The translations under genes and the position numbers were made by a program. A stretch of 23,886 nt of DNA from Thalassiosira profunda (Eukaryota; Bacillariophyta; Thalassiosirophyceae; Thalassiosirales; Thalassiosiraceae): the NCBI GenBank assembly GCA_036939355.1, contig JALLAP010001107.1:1-23886 (forward strand), in the 5' to 3' direction. Every line of letters begins with the position of its first letter. Position 1 is the first letter of the stretch. Positions 1 to 7,238 of this stretch are shown here, one piece after another. A model generated the notes under the pieces. It saw only the letters and a program-made list of their open reading frames with translations, did not search any database and was not told where the DNA came from.

Positions 1-926
1 CGCGGTGGCAGGGATTCGAGCGGGCGTGGATCGACCAGTTCGAGAACGCTCCCATCGGGTGAGTTGAATTGTGTACACAAGATGTGTTCTCTTTATCGCG
101 AGGGTTCCCTGCTCATATTCATGTCAACATTCACGCAGAGGCGGATTGGCCAAGTGCAACCCCATTGCTTACTGGACGCTGGAGGACACCTTCGACTACA
201 TTGCCAAGTACGAGGTCCCCCACCACCCCCTGCACGCCAAGGGATACCCCTCCATCGGGTGAGTAGTATTTTTTGCGGGGCGAAACAATCTTCATTGCAA
301 TCAATGATGGATGAAGGCACTGAGAAAAGATGATGCGCACAATCCTCACTTTTCTTTTGCAATATCATCCCAAAAACAGTGACGAGAAGGACACCATCCC
401 TATCCCCGAGGATGGCTCGACGAAGTTCGTGAACTTCAAGTTCGAGGGCGACCCGACCCCGTGGCTCGACTACGCCTCGGAGCGCAAGGGACGCTTCGTT
501 GGCCTCGCCAACAAGGACGGATCGACGAAGACGGAGTGCGGGATCCACGTGGCCGGTGCCGAGCAGACCTTCGACCGCGACCTGTGGGAGGACGGAAAGG
601 TGCAGAGCATTGCCAGCAACGAAGACGCGTTGGAGATCATCAAGGGAGACGGCGAGGCGATCATTGCGGTGTACGCCCCGTGGTGCCAGTTCTGCCAGGG
701 AATGGAGGAGGAGTTTGAGAAGTATGCCGCGAGCGCCGGCGTGCCCGTTTACAAGTTCCGCGGAGACGAGGAGCGGGAGTTCGTGCAGGAGAACCTCAAC
801 ACGGAGAGCTTCCCTACAGTCAACTTCGTGAAGAGCGACGGCAGCGTGGTGAAGTACGACAGCGAGGCGCGGTTGGCGAGTGATTTCGCCAACTTTGAGA
901 AGTCGTTCGAGAAGTCGACTGCCTAA
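1..926 (+). CDS. APS reductase, plastid-type, with C-terminal thioredoxin domain (5' partial, 3 exons)
   Basis: Reduces adenosine 5'-phosphosulfate to sulfite in assimilatory sulfur metabolism, normally in the plastid. Exons are <1..58 (frame starts at base 3), 139..258 and 380..926; both introns open with gtgagt and split a Gly codon in compatible phase. Exon 2 carries the reductase-fold signature NPIAYWTLEDTFDYI and NPLHxxGYPSIG-like HPLHAKGYPSIG. Exon 3 begins DEKDTIPIP and holds the catalytic-cysteine motif KTECGIH. A thioredoxin-like domain follows, with active site APWCQFCQ. The CysCys/CxxC pairs that bind the 4Fe-4S cluster in plant APR would lie just after PSIG and are absent, as in the cluster-free APR-B type known from mosses and algae. 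The N-terminal half, including any transit peptide, lies outside the window. Confidence 0.9.
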
Positions 927-1510
927 GCGTTTGCTGGTGAGACACTTGAGAGGCAGAAAGGCGGGGAAACATCTGCGCTGATGAGGGATACTTGGGTCAC
1001 AAATCAATTGTAACCGTCCTGTAATGGATTGCAATATGAAGCAAATGAGCATGCGGTCTCCTTTTCTTACTCCCCTCGGCAGCAACACATGGTCCCTGGT
1101 ATGAATAGGCTCGATGAGCGCCGGGTCGCCCGGCCGCTCCCACTTCTCAGCAACTTCACTTGCAAGAGATAAGGGGTGGACCTCCCGCCAAAAAAGTTGA
1201 AGCTGGTGGAGGATGGCTAACGAACGGCGCATGCAGCATGCACATATCTAGTACACAACACACGCCCGGAAACAGAACTCCTCCTAAATCAACCCCGCCG
1301 CCGCCGCCGCCGGACTAACCCACGCACAAAAGAATAACCAAGCGCCCCCCGTCCTTTGCGGCACGCTGCACCTGCGTCACCACTATCATAAATTTAGGCC
1401 CGGGGAGGAAATTGTAGGACGAAAGCGGGAAGATACCTCATCCGACGCATACATTCCCATCACCCATCAGCAAGCACGCACTGGAATCTACATCAAGCTA
1501 TCGCATCACC
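927..1510. other. Intergenic: APS reductase 3' flank and BTB gene promoter/5' UTR
   Basis: This 584-bp stretch holds no convincing gene. An antisense open frame crosses it but is mostly a shadow of the APS reductase exons. It contains a short CCG repeat and an AT-rich tataaa-like patch (cataaattt near 1387) about 120 bp before the BTB start codon. No clear polyadenylation signal is visible. Confidence 0.6.
1295..1312. repeat. (CCG)6 microsatellite
   Basis: Six perfect CCG units lie in the intergenic region about 200 bp upstream of the BTB gene start codon. Confidence 0.9.
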
Positions 1511-2779
1511 ATGTCCGCCTCTCATGAAGACGTTGCTGGAGATGCCACTGATGACGAAGTAAGAAGCCCACCGAGGAAGAAGTTTCGGTCTCTGCCACCT
1601 CCCGATTTAATTGTACGGGTGGTCCCACCCGTGGGATCGGGAGAATCTGCGAAAGAGTTCCCGTGCCACAAGGCTATTCTTAGCCAGGTATCCGATGCCT
1701 TCGACAACCTCATCTACAATACGGAGGAAATGGATAGAGTTTCTGGACGCCTCGAATTGCCGGATAAGAAACCGAGCGAGTGGGAGCAATTTTACGAGTT
1801 CATCGGGCCTCATAAACTGGGGCAGTCAAAGTGTGGTGCCCAAATCACCGTGGATAATGTGATCATCCTCCTGCCCTGGTTTCACGAATATCAGCTTCAG
1901 GGATACGTCGAAGAATGTGATAAGTGCCTCGCAAACATGCATACAGGCAGCCTCTTCTGCATTGCTCCAGGAATGGCCTGGCAGTACAGTCAAGATGAAA
2001 TAAAACTCCAGTGGGATATCAACCGAGATTGGTCAGAAGAGGACGAGACAGAGCACCACACTTGGCTCGCGAAGAGAAGGGAAGTATTCGATGAGATGCT
2101 GGAGGTTCTGGGCCTTGCCGATATGTACGGTCTCAAATCCACACGAGAACTATTGGGGGGTCATATGGGAGAACTGTTGAGACTGTCTACGGCCACTGCT
2201 GATTTGTTTGGGGTCGAAGTATTTACCAAACTGGTTCCCTTGGTCCTCCCTCTGAACCTGGTGGAGGGGAATGAGCTGAGCATGGGAGACTTTGGGTGTC
2301 AGGGGCTTTGGCCTGCTTTCAAAGAGATAATCACCCCTCATCTCTCAAGTCTCTCGCAAGCAATACTGGATAGCGAGGCCAGCCTCCCTGTGCTACTGCA
2401 CTCCTTCCATCAGAGCAAGGTTGAGAAAGAAAAGGCAAAGATGAAGCTCAACGAGGTGCAGGAGCGGGGGAGAAAGCGCGAAGCTAAACTGAAGAAAGAA
2501 GCCAAGCAACTCCAGCAGTCGGCGAAGAGAATTATGAACACAATCATTCAGGCATACCCATCGCAGCTTTTCGACACGATGCCCAATGCGAGGTCGATGG
2601 GGAAGACGGGGGCTAAAGGCGAAAAGATCAACTCATATGCGGCGAAGTGTTACAAGCGAACTCTTTTTGAACACCATCAGCACTGCGGGGACGATTTCAA
2701 GCGTATTGGAGTAGCGAGTCTGCCTGGTAGCTACACGCACTTGGGGAGTGATGAAAGCGACGAAAATGAGGAGGATTAA
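1511..2779 (+). CDS. BTB/POZ domain protein with C-terminal coiled coil
   Basis: This is a 422-residue single-exon protein starting at an ACC-ATG context. Residues about 31-143 form a BTB/POZ domain: PDLIVRV opens it, FPCHKAILSQVSDAFDNLI is the conserved core around residues 50-68, and VDNVIILLPWFHEYQLQGYV follows. BTB domains mediate dimerisation and often recruit substrates to cullin-3 ubiquitin ligases, but no Kelch, MATH or other partner domain is recognisable here. A basic SPPRKKFR stretch (19-26) could be a nuclear signal. A Lys/Glu-rich region around residues 300-345 should form a coiled coil, and the C-terminus is acidic. The middle helical part is unassigned. The role is unknown beyond protein-protein interaction. 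Confidence 0.85.
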   Translation: MSASHEDVAGDATDDEVRSPPRKKFRSLPPPDLIVRVVPPVGSGESAKEFPCHKAILSQVSDAFDNLIYNTEEMDRVSGRLELPDKKPSEWEQFYEFIGPHKLGQSKCGAQITVDNVIILLPWFHEYQLQGYVEECDKCLANMHTGSLFCIAPGMAWQYSQDEIKLQWDINRDWSEEDETEHHTWLAKRREVFDEMLEVLGLADMYGLKSTRELLGGHMGELLRLSTATADLFGVEVFTKLVPLVLPLNLVEGNELSMGDFGCQGLWPAFKEIITPHLSSLSQAILDSEASLPVLLHSFHQSKVEKEKAKMKLNEVQERGRKREAKLKKEAKQLQQSAKRIMNTIIQAYPSQLFDTMPNARSMGKTGAKGEKINSYAAKCYKRTLFEHHQHCGDDFKRIGVASLPGSYTHLGSDESDENEED

Positions 2780-3105
2780 TACGGGTCCTATCAAGTAGGC
2801 GGGGAACTTTGGCGGAGGTGTGGTGGCGAGATGTTGTAAAGAATATCCTTGTCTTGTGAGAGAAAGCTTGTAGCACTGGTCTCTCTATCTTTTATTCTTT
2901 TCTCAGGGCACTCTTCCTCCAATCATTTTTGCAATAAGTTACGTCTGCCACTGCAAGGCCGCCTCTCAGAGCGGAGCTGCTCTGTCATTCGCACAGGATG
3001 GCAGTAGCTCCCTGCTGTCACTGGCCTAGGGCATTTCCGAAGCGACGTCTCTTGAGGCAATCATTTCATATCTCCTCTTCTCATTTCAAGGCTTTCTCCC
3101 GTCGA
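2780..3105. other. Convergent intergenic region (3' flanks of the BTB gene and CDH1)
   Basis: This 326-bp stretch lies between the stop codons of two convergent genes. I see no gene or clear repeat; it presumably holds both 3' UTRs. A pyrimidine-rich run lies around 2880-2930. Confidence 0.6.
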
Positions 3106-5244
3106 CTACCGAATCATAGGGCTGCCGCAAAAGCTGCCCATTGCAATATTGTTGGCCTTCCGCTCGCTGGGCGGGCTCCCGAAGACGTCCCAAAACCGAA
3201 GCGTCTCGTCGGCGGCTGCCGACACGACGCATCCGCCGTCGGGACTCTGATCCATGTGAAGAACCCTGGCCGTGTGGCCCTTGAACTCCTGGATCTTCGT
3301 CATCGTGGGATACTTCCACAAGATCAGCTGGTTCTCGCTGAACCCGTGGCTCGAGCAAATCTCCCGCTGGTGCTTCGACCACAGCAGCGAGCACACCTGG
3401 CTTCCCGTGTCGATCGAGTTCAGCACCGCGCCAGAATTGGTGTTCCAGAACTTGATGGTCCGATCGGCCGTGCCGCCGCCGCTGGCGAGGAGGCCGCGGT
3501 GGAAGGGACACCACGCCAGCGCCTTCACGGCCGCCTTGTGCTGCGTCAGCGCCAGGCGCGGGGGCAGATTGGACTGATCGTGTTGCCGCTGGCCGCCGAA
3601 CCCCGCCCCGCTCGTTCCGCGCCGGGACATGCTCGCGTCCCACAAACACAGCAAGTTCTCGTTGCCCCCGGACGCCAACGTGCTCCCCTCGTCGTTCCAC
3701 TTCAGTCCGCACACCTCCTGGGTGTGCCCCACGTACGTGCTCACGACGTGCTCCCGGCTCCGCACGTCGTGCTGCACGATCAATGAGTCTCGTCCGCCGG
3801 AGCTGAGCCAGTGCTGGTTCCAGCTCAACGCGCCCACCCTTGCCGTGTGCCCGTCCAGGCTCCGCAATCGCCGCTCGGCCTCGGCGTCCCACAGTTGGAC
3901 CATGTTGTGATTCGTTCCAATGGCGATGTAGTGGCTGTTGCCCTTGTCCCGCACCCAGCTCACAGATGTGACAAAGTCGGTTTCCTCGCGCAGCGTGAGG
4001 AGGTGCTTGATGTTTCCGGTGTCGGCCTCCCAGAGGTACACGCACTGTCCCAACGCGACGGCGAGGACGTTGGATTCGCTCCAGGAGACGAGGTTGAGGT
4101 AATAATCGTCGACCAGCTCGGGCGCGTCGAGGATTCTCGAGGGCGTTTTTGGGATGCGCCGCCCGATGCTCTTCGTGACGTTTCTCAGGCGCGTCTCGGC
4201 CTGCGACAGCGAATCGCCCCGGGTGGAGCTCGAAGTGGACGCCGCCCGGTGCAGGACGTGGAGCTGGTCGTGCGCGAAGGGATCGATTGGGGCGGCGGAC
4301 CCGAGGGACCGGCCGCTCGAGTTCTGCCGACGGTAGCTCGGGGAGGCGAGGGGGGAGAGGCACCGCGACGAGCCGGACGCCTGCCGCACCAGCCTCCGCT
4401 TGGGCGTGGACGCCGCCGTCGAAGTGCCCGTCACGGACCCACCATCGATCGAGCTCGAGCTCAGTGATCGATGGGAAGAGTTGGACACCGAGGACGCCTC
4501 GGCCTCGCGCTTGGTCCCCTGGAACGAGAGCATCCGCGGCATGCCCCTCCGGGGAGGGCAGGGCGATCCCGCCGCCCCGCTGGAATCGTCGTCGTCGGTC
4601 ATCGAGGCGTAAACAACGCTCTCGACGTTCTCCCTATTGTGGCTGCCCAAGATTCCGGCGCTGGGACTGCCGCTCGCCATCGAACCACCGCCGTTGCCAC
4701 TGTTGGACGAGGCCGAAACGCTGACCGAAGGGCGGGCCGCGTCGTCCACCGGAATGTTCAGCAGCGCCCCCCGCATCCGCCGATTGAACTCGGCCTGCAG
4801 CGGCGTCGTGCTCTCCTCGTTGGGATTGGGCGTGCCAGGACTCGCCCCCGACGCGGCCGTGTTGGGCGGAGGCGTAGACGCGGGCGAGTTGGGGTTGCCA
4901 TTCTCCCCCCACGCCCGCGCCCGCTGCCTCCGGCTCAGCTTCTCGAAGGTCTTGCCCAAATTCCGCTCGGCCGATTCGACCGAGGCCCGGCAGATGTCCA
5001 CCCGCAACGCGGAGCGGTTGGGGATGAAGCGGTCGCTGGAATAGTGCGACGCGAAGGCCGCGTCGCCCGCCCGGCAGGTCGTTCTGGGGGGCGTGCGGAG
5101 GAGCGGCGGGGAGTGCAGTGGAGAGAGGTTACCGACCCGGCGCTTGGGCGAGGTGGCCGCGCGGCGCGACGGCGAGAGGGGCCCGCCGGGCCCGATGCCC
5201 CGGGGCTTGGTGGGGGTGACGCATTGCTTGTTGGCCGTCACCAT
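3106..5244 (-). CDS. CDH1: Cdc20/Cdh1-family WD40 activator of the APC/C (Cdh1/fizzy-related type)
   Basis: Activates and recruits substrates to the anaphase-promoting complex in mitotic exit and G1. It is 712 residues in one exon. The C-box DRFIPNR (71-77) and the C-terminal Ile-Arg tail are the two known APC/C-docking elements. Residues 361-402 (IPKTPSRILDAPEL, then YYLNLVSW and GQCVYLW) match the family's entry into the WD40 propeller, with repeats running to about 687. GQCVYLW and the IPKTP lead-in favour Cdh1 over Cdc20. The N-terminal part of about 360 residues is longer than usual (human Cdh1 is about 490 in total). It is Ser/Pro-rich, with six full CDK consensus sites (S/T-P-x-K/R at 10, 24, 32, 51, 280 and 367). 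In family members such phosphorylation blocks APC/C binding. Confidence 0.93.
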   Translation of the reverse strand: MVTANKQCVTPTKPRGIGPGGPLSPSRRAATSPKRRVGNLSPLHSPPLLRTPPRTTCRAGDAAFASHYSSDRFIPNRSALRVDICRASVESAERNLGKTFEKLSRRQRARAWGENGNPNSPASTPPPNTAASGASPGTPNPNEESTTPLQAEFNRRMRGALLNIPVDDAARPSVSVSASSNSGNGGGSMASGSPSAGILGSHNRENVESVVYASMTDDDDSSGAAGSPCPPRRGMPRMLSFQGTKREAEASSVSNSSHRSLSSSSIDGGSVTGTSTAASTPKRRLVRQASGSSRCLSPLASPSYRRQNSSGRSLGSAAPIDPFAHDQLHVLHRAASTSSSTRGDSLSQAETRLRNVTKSIGRRIPKTPSRILDAPELVDDYYLNLVSWSESNVLAVALGQCVYLWEADTGNIKHLLTLREETDFVTSVSWVRDKGNSHYIAIGTNHNMVQLWDAEAERRLRSLDGHTARVGALSWNQHWLSSGGRDSLIVQHDVRSREHVVSTYVGHTQEVCGLKWNDEGSTLASGGNENLLCLWDASMSRRGTSGAGFGGQRQHDQSNLPPRLALTQHKAAVKALAWCPFHRGLLASGGGTADRTIKFWNTNSGAVLNSIDTGSQVCSLLWSKHQREICSSHGFSENQLILWKYPTMTKIQEFKGHTARVLHMDQSPDGGCVVSAAADETLRFWDVFGSPPSERKANNIAMGSFCGSPMIR

Positions 5245-5720
5245 TCTGATGTGTCACAGTTGAGGGAGAGTGGGCGGCGCCGGCGGCCGATCGACGCCGA
5301 TGACAGCAACGCAATGTGCACTTCTGATGAACTGCAAGTCTGCACGGGGTTGCCGGTGGTTGTGGCGGCGACGTTGGGGCGAGCCGTGCCATCGTTGCCT
5401 CGAGACGTTGAGAACCGCCGAGAAGTGCACGTGAAAGGGGTGGCGTCAAGTTCGTTTCAGAGATGTGACACGAGCGCGCCGGCAAGGTTTCTTGCGTTCG
5501 AGCTGAAAAAACTCGCGATTTCGAGTTAGTAATTTTTGTTATTGTAAATTTCCTAGATACTTTCGCAAATTTTTAACTCTCTACGAAAAATCGAAAATTC
5601 CATGCTTTTTTCGCGTGCTTCCCGCGCGACGATACAGGCAAGGTGATGACATGATACAGGCCCCCTTCTGTGGCGGAAAAGATCGCGGCCTAATGCCTGT
5701 TTTGAACTTACGATGCAAGC
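5245..5720 (-). promoter_or_regulatory. CDH1 upstream region / EF-hand gene 3' flank
   Basis: This 476-bp region separates two tandem minus-strand genes. It should contain the CDH1 promoter and the 3' UTR of the EF-hand gene. The part near 5520-5610 is strikingly AT-rich against GC-rich surroundings. A 9-bp direct repeat, gatacaggc, occurs at 5631 and 5653. No separate gene is supported. Confidence 0.5.
5606..5627. promoter_or_regulatory. Possible E2F/DP-like sites upstream of CDH1
   Basis: TTTTTTCGCG (from 5606) and TTCCCGCGC (from 5619) resemble the E2F/DP consensus TTTSSCGC. They lie about 360-380 bp upstream of the CDH1 start codon. E2F control of cell-cycle genes is common in plants and algae. 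Short motifs like these also arise by chance, so this is only a suggestion. Confidence 0.25.
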
Positions 5721-7088
5721 TCATCGATGCGTGGCAGTCAGCTCTCGGATGAGATCCCAATTCCCGCTGCGATCGACCAGTGAAACGTATCGCAGGACTG
5801 GCTCTGAGATAGCGTGGCCCTCGCTCTCCTGAGCCGGTGCATTGTGCACGCTCGCGACAAGGTCAACTAGGTGAACCAACTTCCCGACTCCGCTTCCGAT
5901 TGCATCCGCTGTCGTTTTCTGCCTCAGATCCTCGGGTATATCGCGTCCGGTCTCGCTCACCCGCTGTTGGATGTTGCGCTCGATCGTCTCCTCGGGAGCC
6001 GATATTTGGATGATTGCAATCCGATAGTGCGGATATTTCTCTCGAATGCGTTGCAGTTCCACTTCGTACCATTGCCAATTCCGCAAGCTGCCATCCACCC
6101 ACACGTCCATGTTATTGTTCATGGCAACGTGCTGGGCGATCTCTGCGACGTAAGCGGACTCGGCATGCGTCCTCGTTCCTGCAACAGCAATCAAACCGTG
6201 CTGTTGGTACAGTTGCCATTCGGGCATCCGAAGCTTGAAAGCGTCAGGGTCGATTTTGGATACCCGTTCGAGCTGCAAGAGTCCATTGGCGGACATCCAC
6301 CCTAATACCCATCCTTTCCCTGCTCCCATGGGACCGCACGTGAGCACATACCAGGGCCGTTCCGATCTCGATCCGTCAAGCAGCACGTTGCTTCGTATCA
6401 TTGCGTCCTGAAAATGCTGCCGCTCTGTGGTATAATTGTTGTGGTATGAATAGTCGAGCGACTCCCTAATGGCTGCGTTGTCCCCATCGAATCCGCTCTC
6501 CAAAGATGCGCTGTAAAATTCAGCCGTGCTCACTCCGCAATCAAAGTTGGGATCCGGAAAGTGATCTGTAGCGAAGAGGGAGCACGATCCGCTCAGTGCA
6601 CCCACAAGCGTCCTTGCAAACGGGTGCGTGCCCCTGCCGCATTTGAACTCCTCTAGACTCAGCTCTCCGTCGTGATTGGCATCCAGCGCGTCGAATACTC
6701 TTCTCAATTCGTGCTCCGACAGATTGAAGTCGAGTTGCATCTGCTTGAGAGCCGATATGAATTGACGACAGCCGATGGTGGTGCGCCCGGGCGACGCCAG
6801 CTGCCCGAAGGCGAAGCTGGCGTGCTCCTCGGACGGCCAGGATTGGTACCGGTCCCGCTCGCTCATGAGGCATACATCAGTCTCGCCGTCTGCAATCACG
6901 TTGTCAGCACCCGATGCGAACGATGCGAACGGTGAGGATCGAAGAGACGGCTTCGACGCTTGTCTTTTGATGGCCAAGCCGGCGGCTCGGACGCCCCGCG
7001 CTGCTGCAAGGGCTGACGCCATCGTCTGCTCATGGCGTATTGCTCGGCGCGGCTTCGAGCTAGCGTCTCCACTCGCCGCCGTCCCCAA
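5721..7088 (-). CDS. EF-hand protein with zeta-toxin-like P-loop kinase domain
   Basis: 455 residues, single exon. The first 60 residues are basic and Ala/Ser-rich and could be an organelle-targeting leader. One canonical EF-hand loop, DANHDGELSLEE (136-147), has every Ca2+-ligand position filled. A weaker EF-like region may precede it. From about 245, PWYVLTCGPMGAGKG holds a Walker A P-loop (252-259) opening a zeta-toxin/AAA-type NTPase fold. IDPDAFK (279-285) and a Thr-His-Ala-Glu-Ser segment (307-311) fit this family's substrate-binding strands. Bacterial zeta proteins phosphorylate UDP-N-acetylglucosamine. Eukaryotic relatives are poorly known and I do not infer toxicity. The EF-hand suggests Ca2+ control of the kinase domain. 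The gene is divergent from the folate gene. Confidence 0.75.
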   Translation of the reverse strand: MGTAASGDASSKPRRAIRHEQTMASALAAARGVRAAGLAIKRQASKPSLRSSPFASFASGADNVIADGETDVCLMSERDRYQSWPSEEHASFAFGQLASPGRTTIGCRQFISALKQMQLDFNLSEHELRRVFDALDANHDGELSLEEFKCGRGTHPFARTLVGALSGSCSLFATDHFPDPNFDCGVSTAEFYSASLESGFDGDNAAIRESLDYSYHNNYTTERQHFQDAMIRSNVLLDGSRSERPWYVLTCGPMGAGKGWVLGWMSANGLLQLERVSKIDPDAFKLRMPEWQLYQQHGLIAVAGTRTHAESAYVAEIAQHVAMNNNMDVWVDGSLRNWQWYEVELQRIREKYPHYRIAIIQISAPEETIERNIQQRVSETGRDIPEDLRQKTTADAIGSGVGKLVHLVDLVASVHNAPAQESEGHAISEPVLRYVSLVDRSGNWDLIRELTATHR

Positions 7089-7234
7089 GAAGTGGGCGGA
7101 AGCGTTGAAGTGTGAGGAAAAAGTGGGTGGTGTATGGCGGCTGGCGGGAAAGCCATCACTTTTTACACGCGCGCGCGTGGAGGGGAGACTGACGACGACG
7201 ACGACGTGATGGCAACAATGGAGGCGAAGAAGAG
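7089..7234. promoter_or_regulatory. Short divergent promoter between the EF-hand kinase gene and HPPK-DHPS
   Basis: Only 146 bp separate the two opposed start codons, so both promoters and 5' UTRs must share this space. It contains an alternating CG run (acgcgcgcgcgtgg, about 7166-7179) and a GAC/ACG triplet repeat (about 7191-7206). No TATA box is visible. Confidence 0.5.
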
Positions 7235-7238
7235 ATGA
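7209..7238 (+). other. Upstream ORF overlapping the HPPK-DHPS start codon
   Basis: An ATG at 7209 opens a nine-codon frame (MATMEAKKR). Its TGA stop (7236-7238) overlaps the main ATG (7235-7237) as ATGA. If the transcript starts upstream of 7209, scanning ribosomes would meet this uORF first, which could limit or couple translation of the main frame. The transcription start is unknown. Confidence 0.4.

Noticed and set aside
93..1232. 379-codon minus-strand open frame across APS reductase
   Set aside because: It is antisense to well-supported exons and crosses introns. Its composition is Leu/Arg/His-rich, as expected from the mirror of GC-rich codons, and no domain is seen.
2998..5529. Several long plus-strand frames opposite CDH1
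   Set aside because: They are Arg/Pro/Ala-rich shadows of the WD40 gene, whose motifs (C-box, WD repeats, IR tail) are unambiguous.
5631..5661. Two gatacaggc repeats as a mobile-element or integration trace
   Set aside because: Nine-base repeats 22 bp apart without inverted ends or coding content are too weak.
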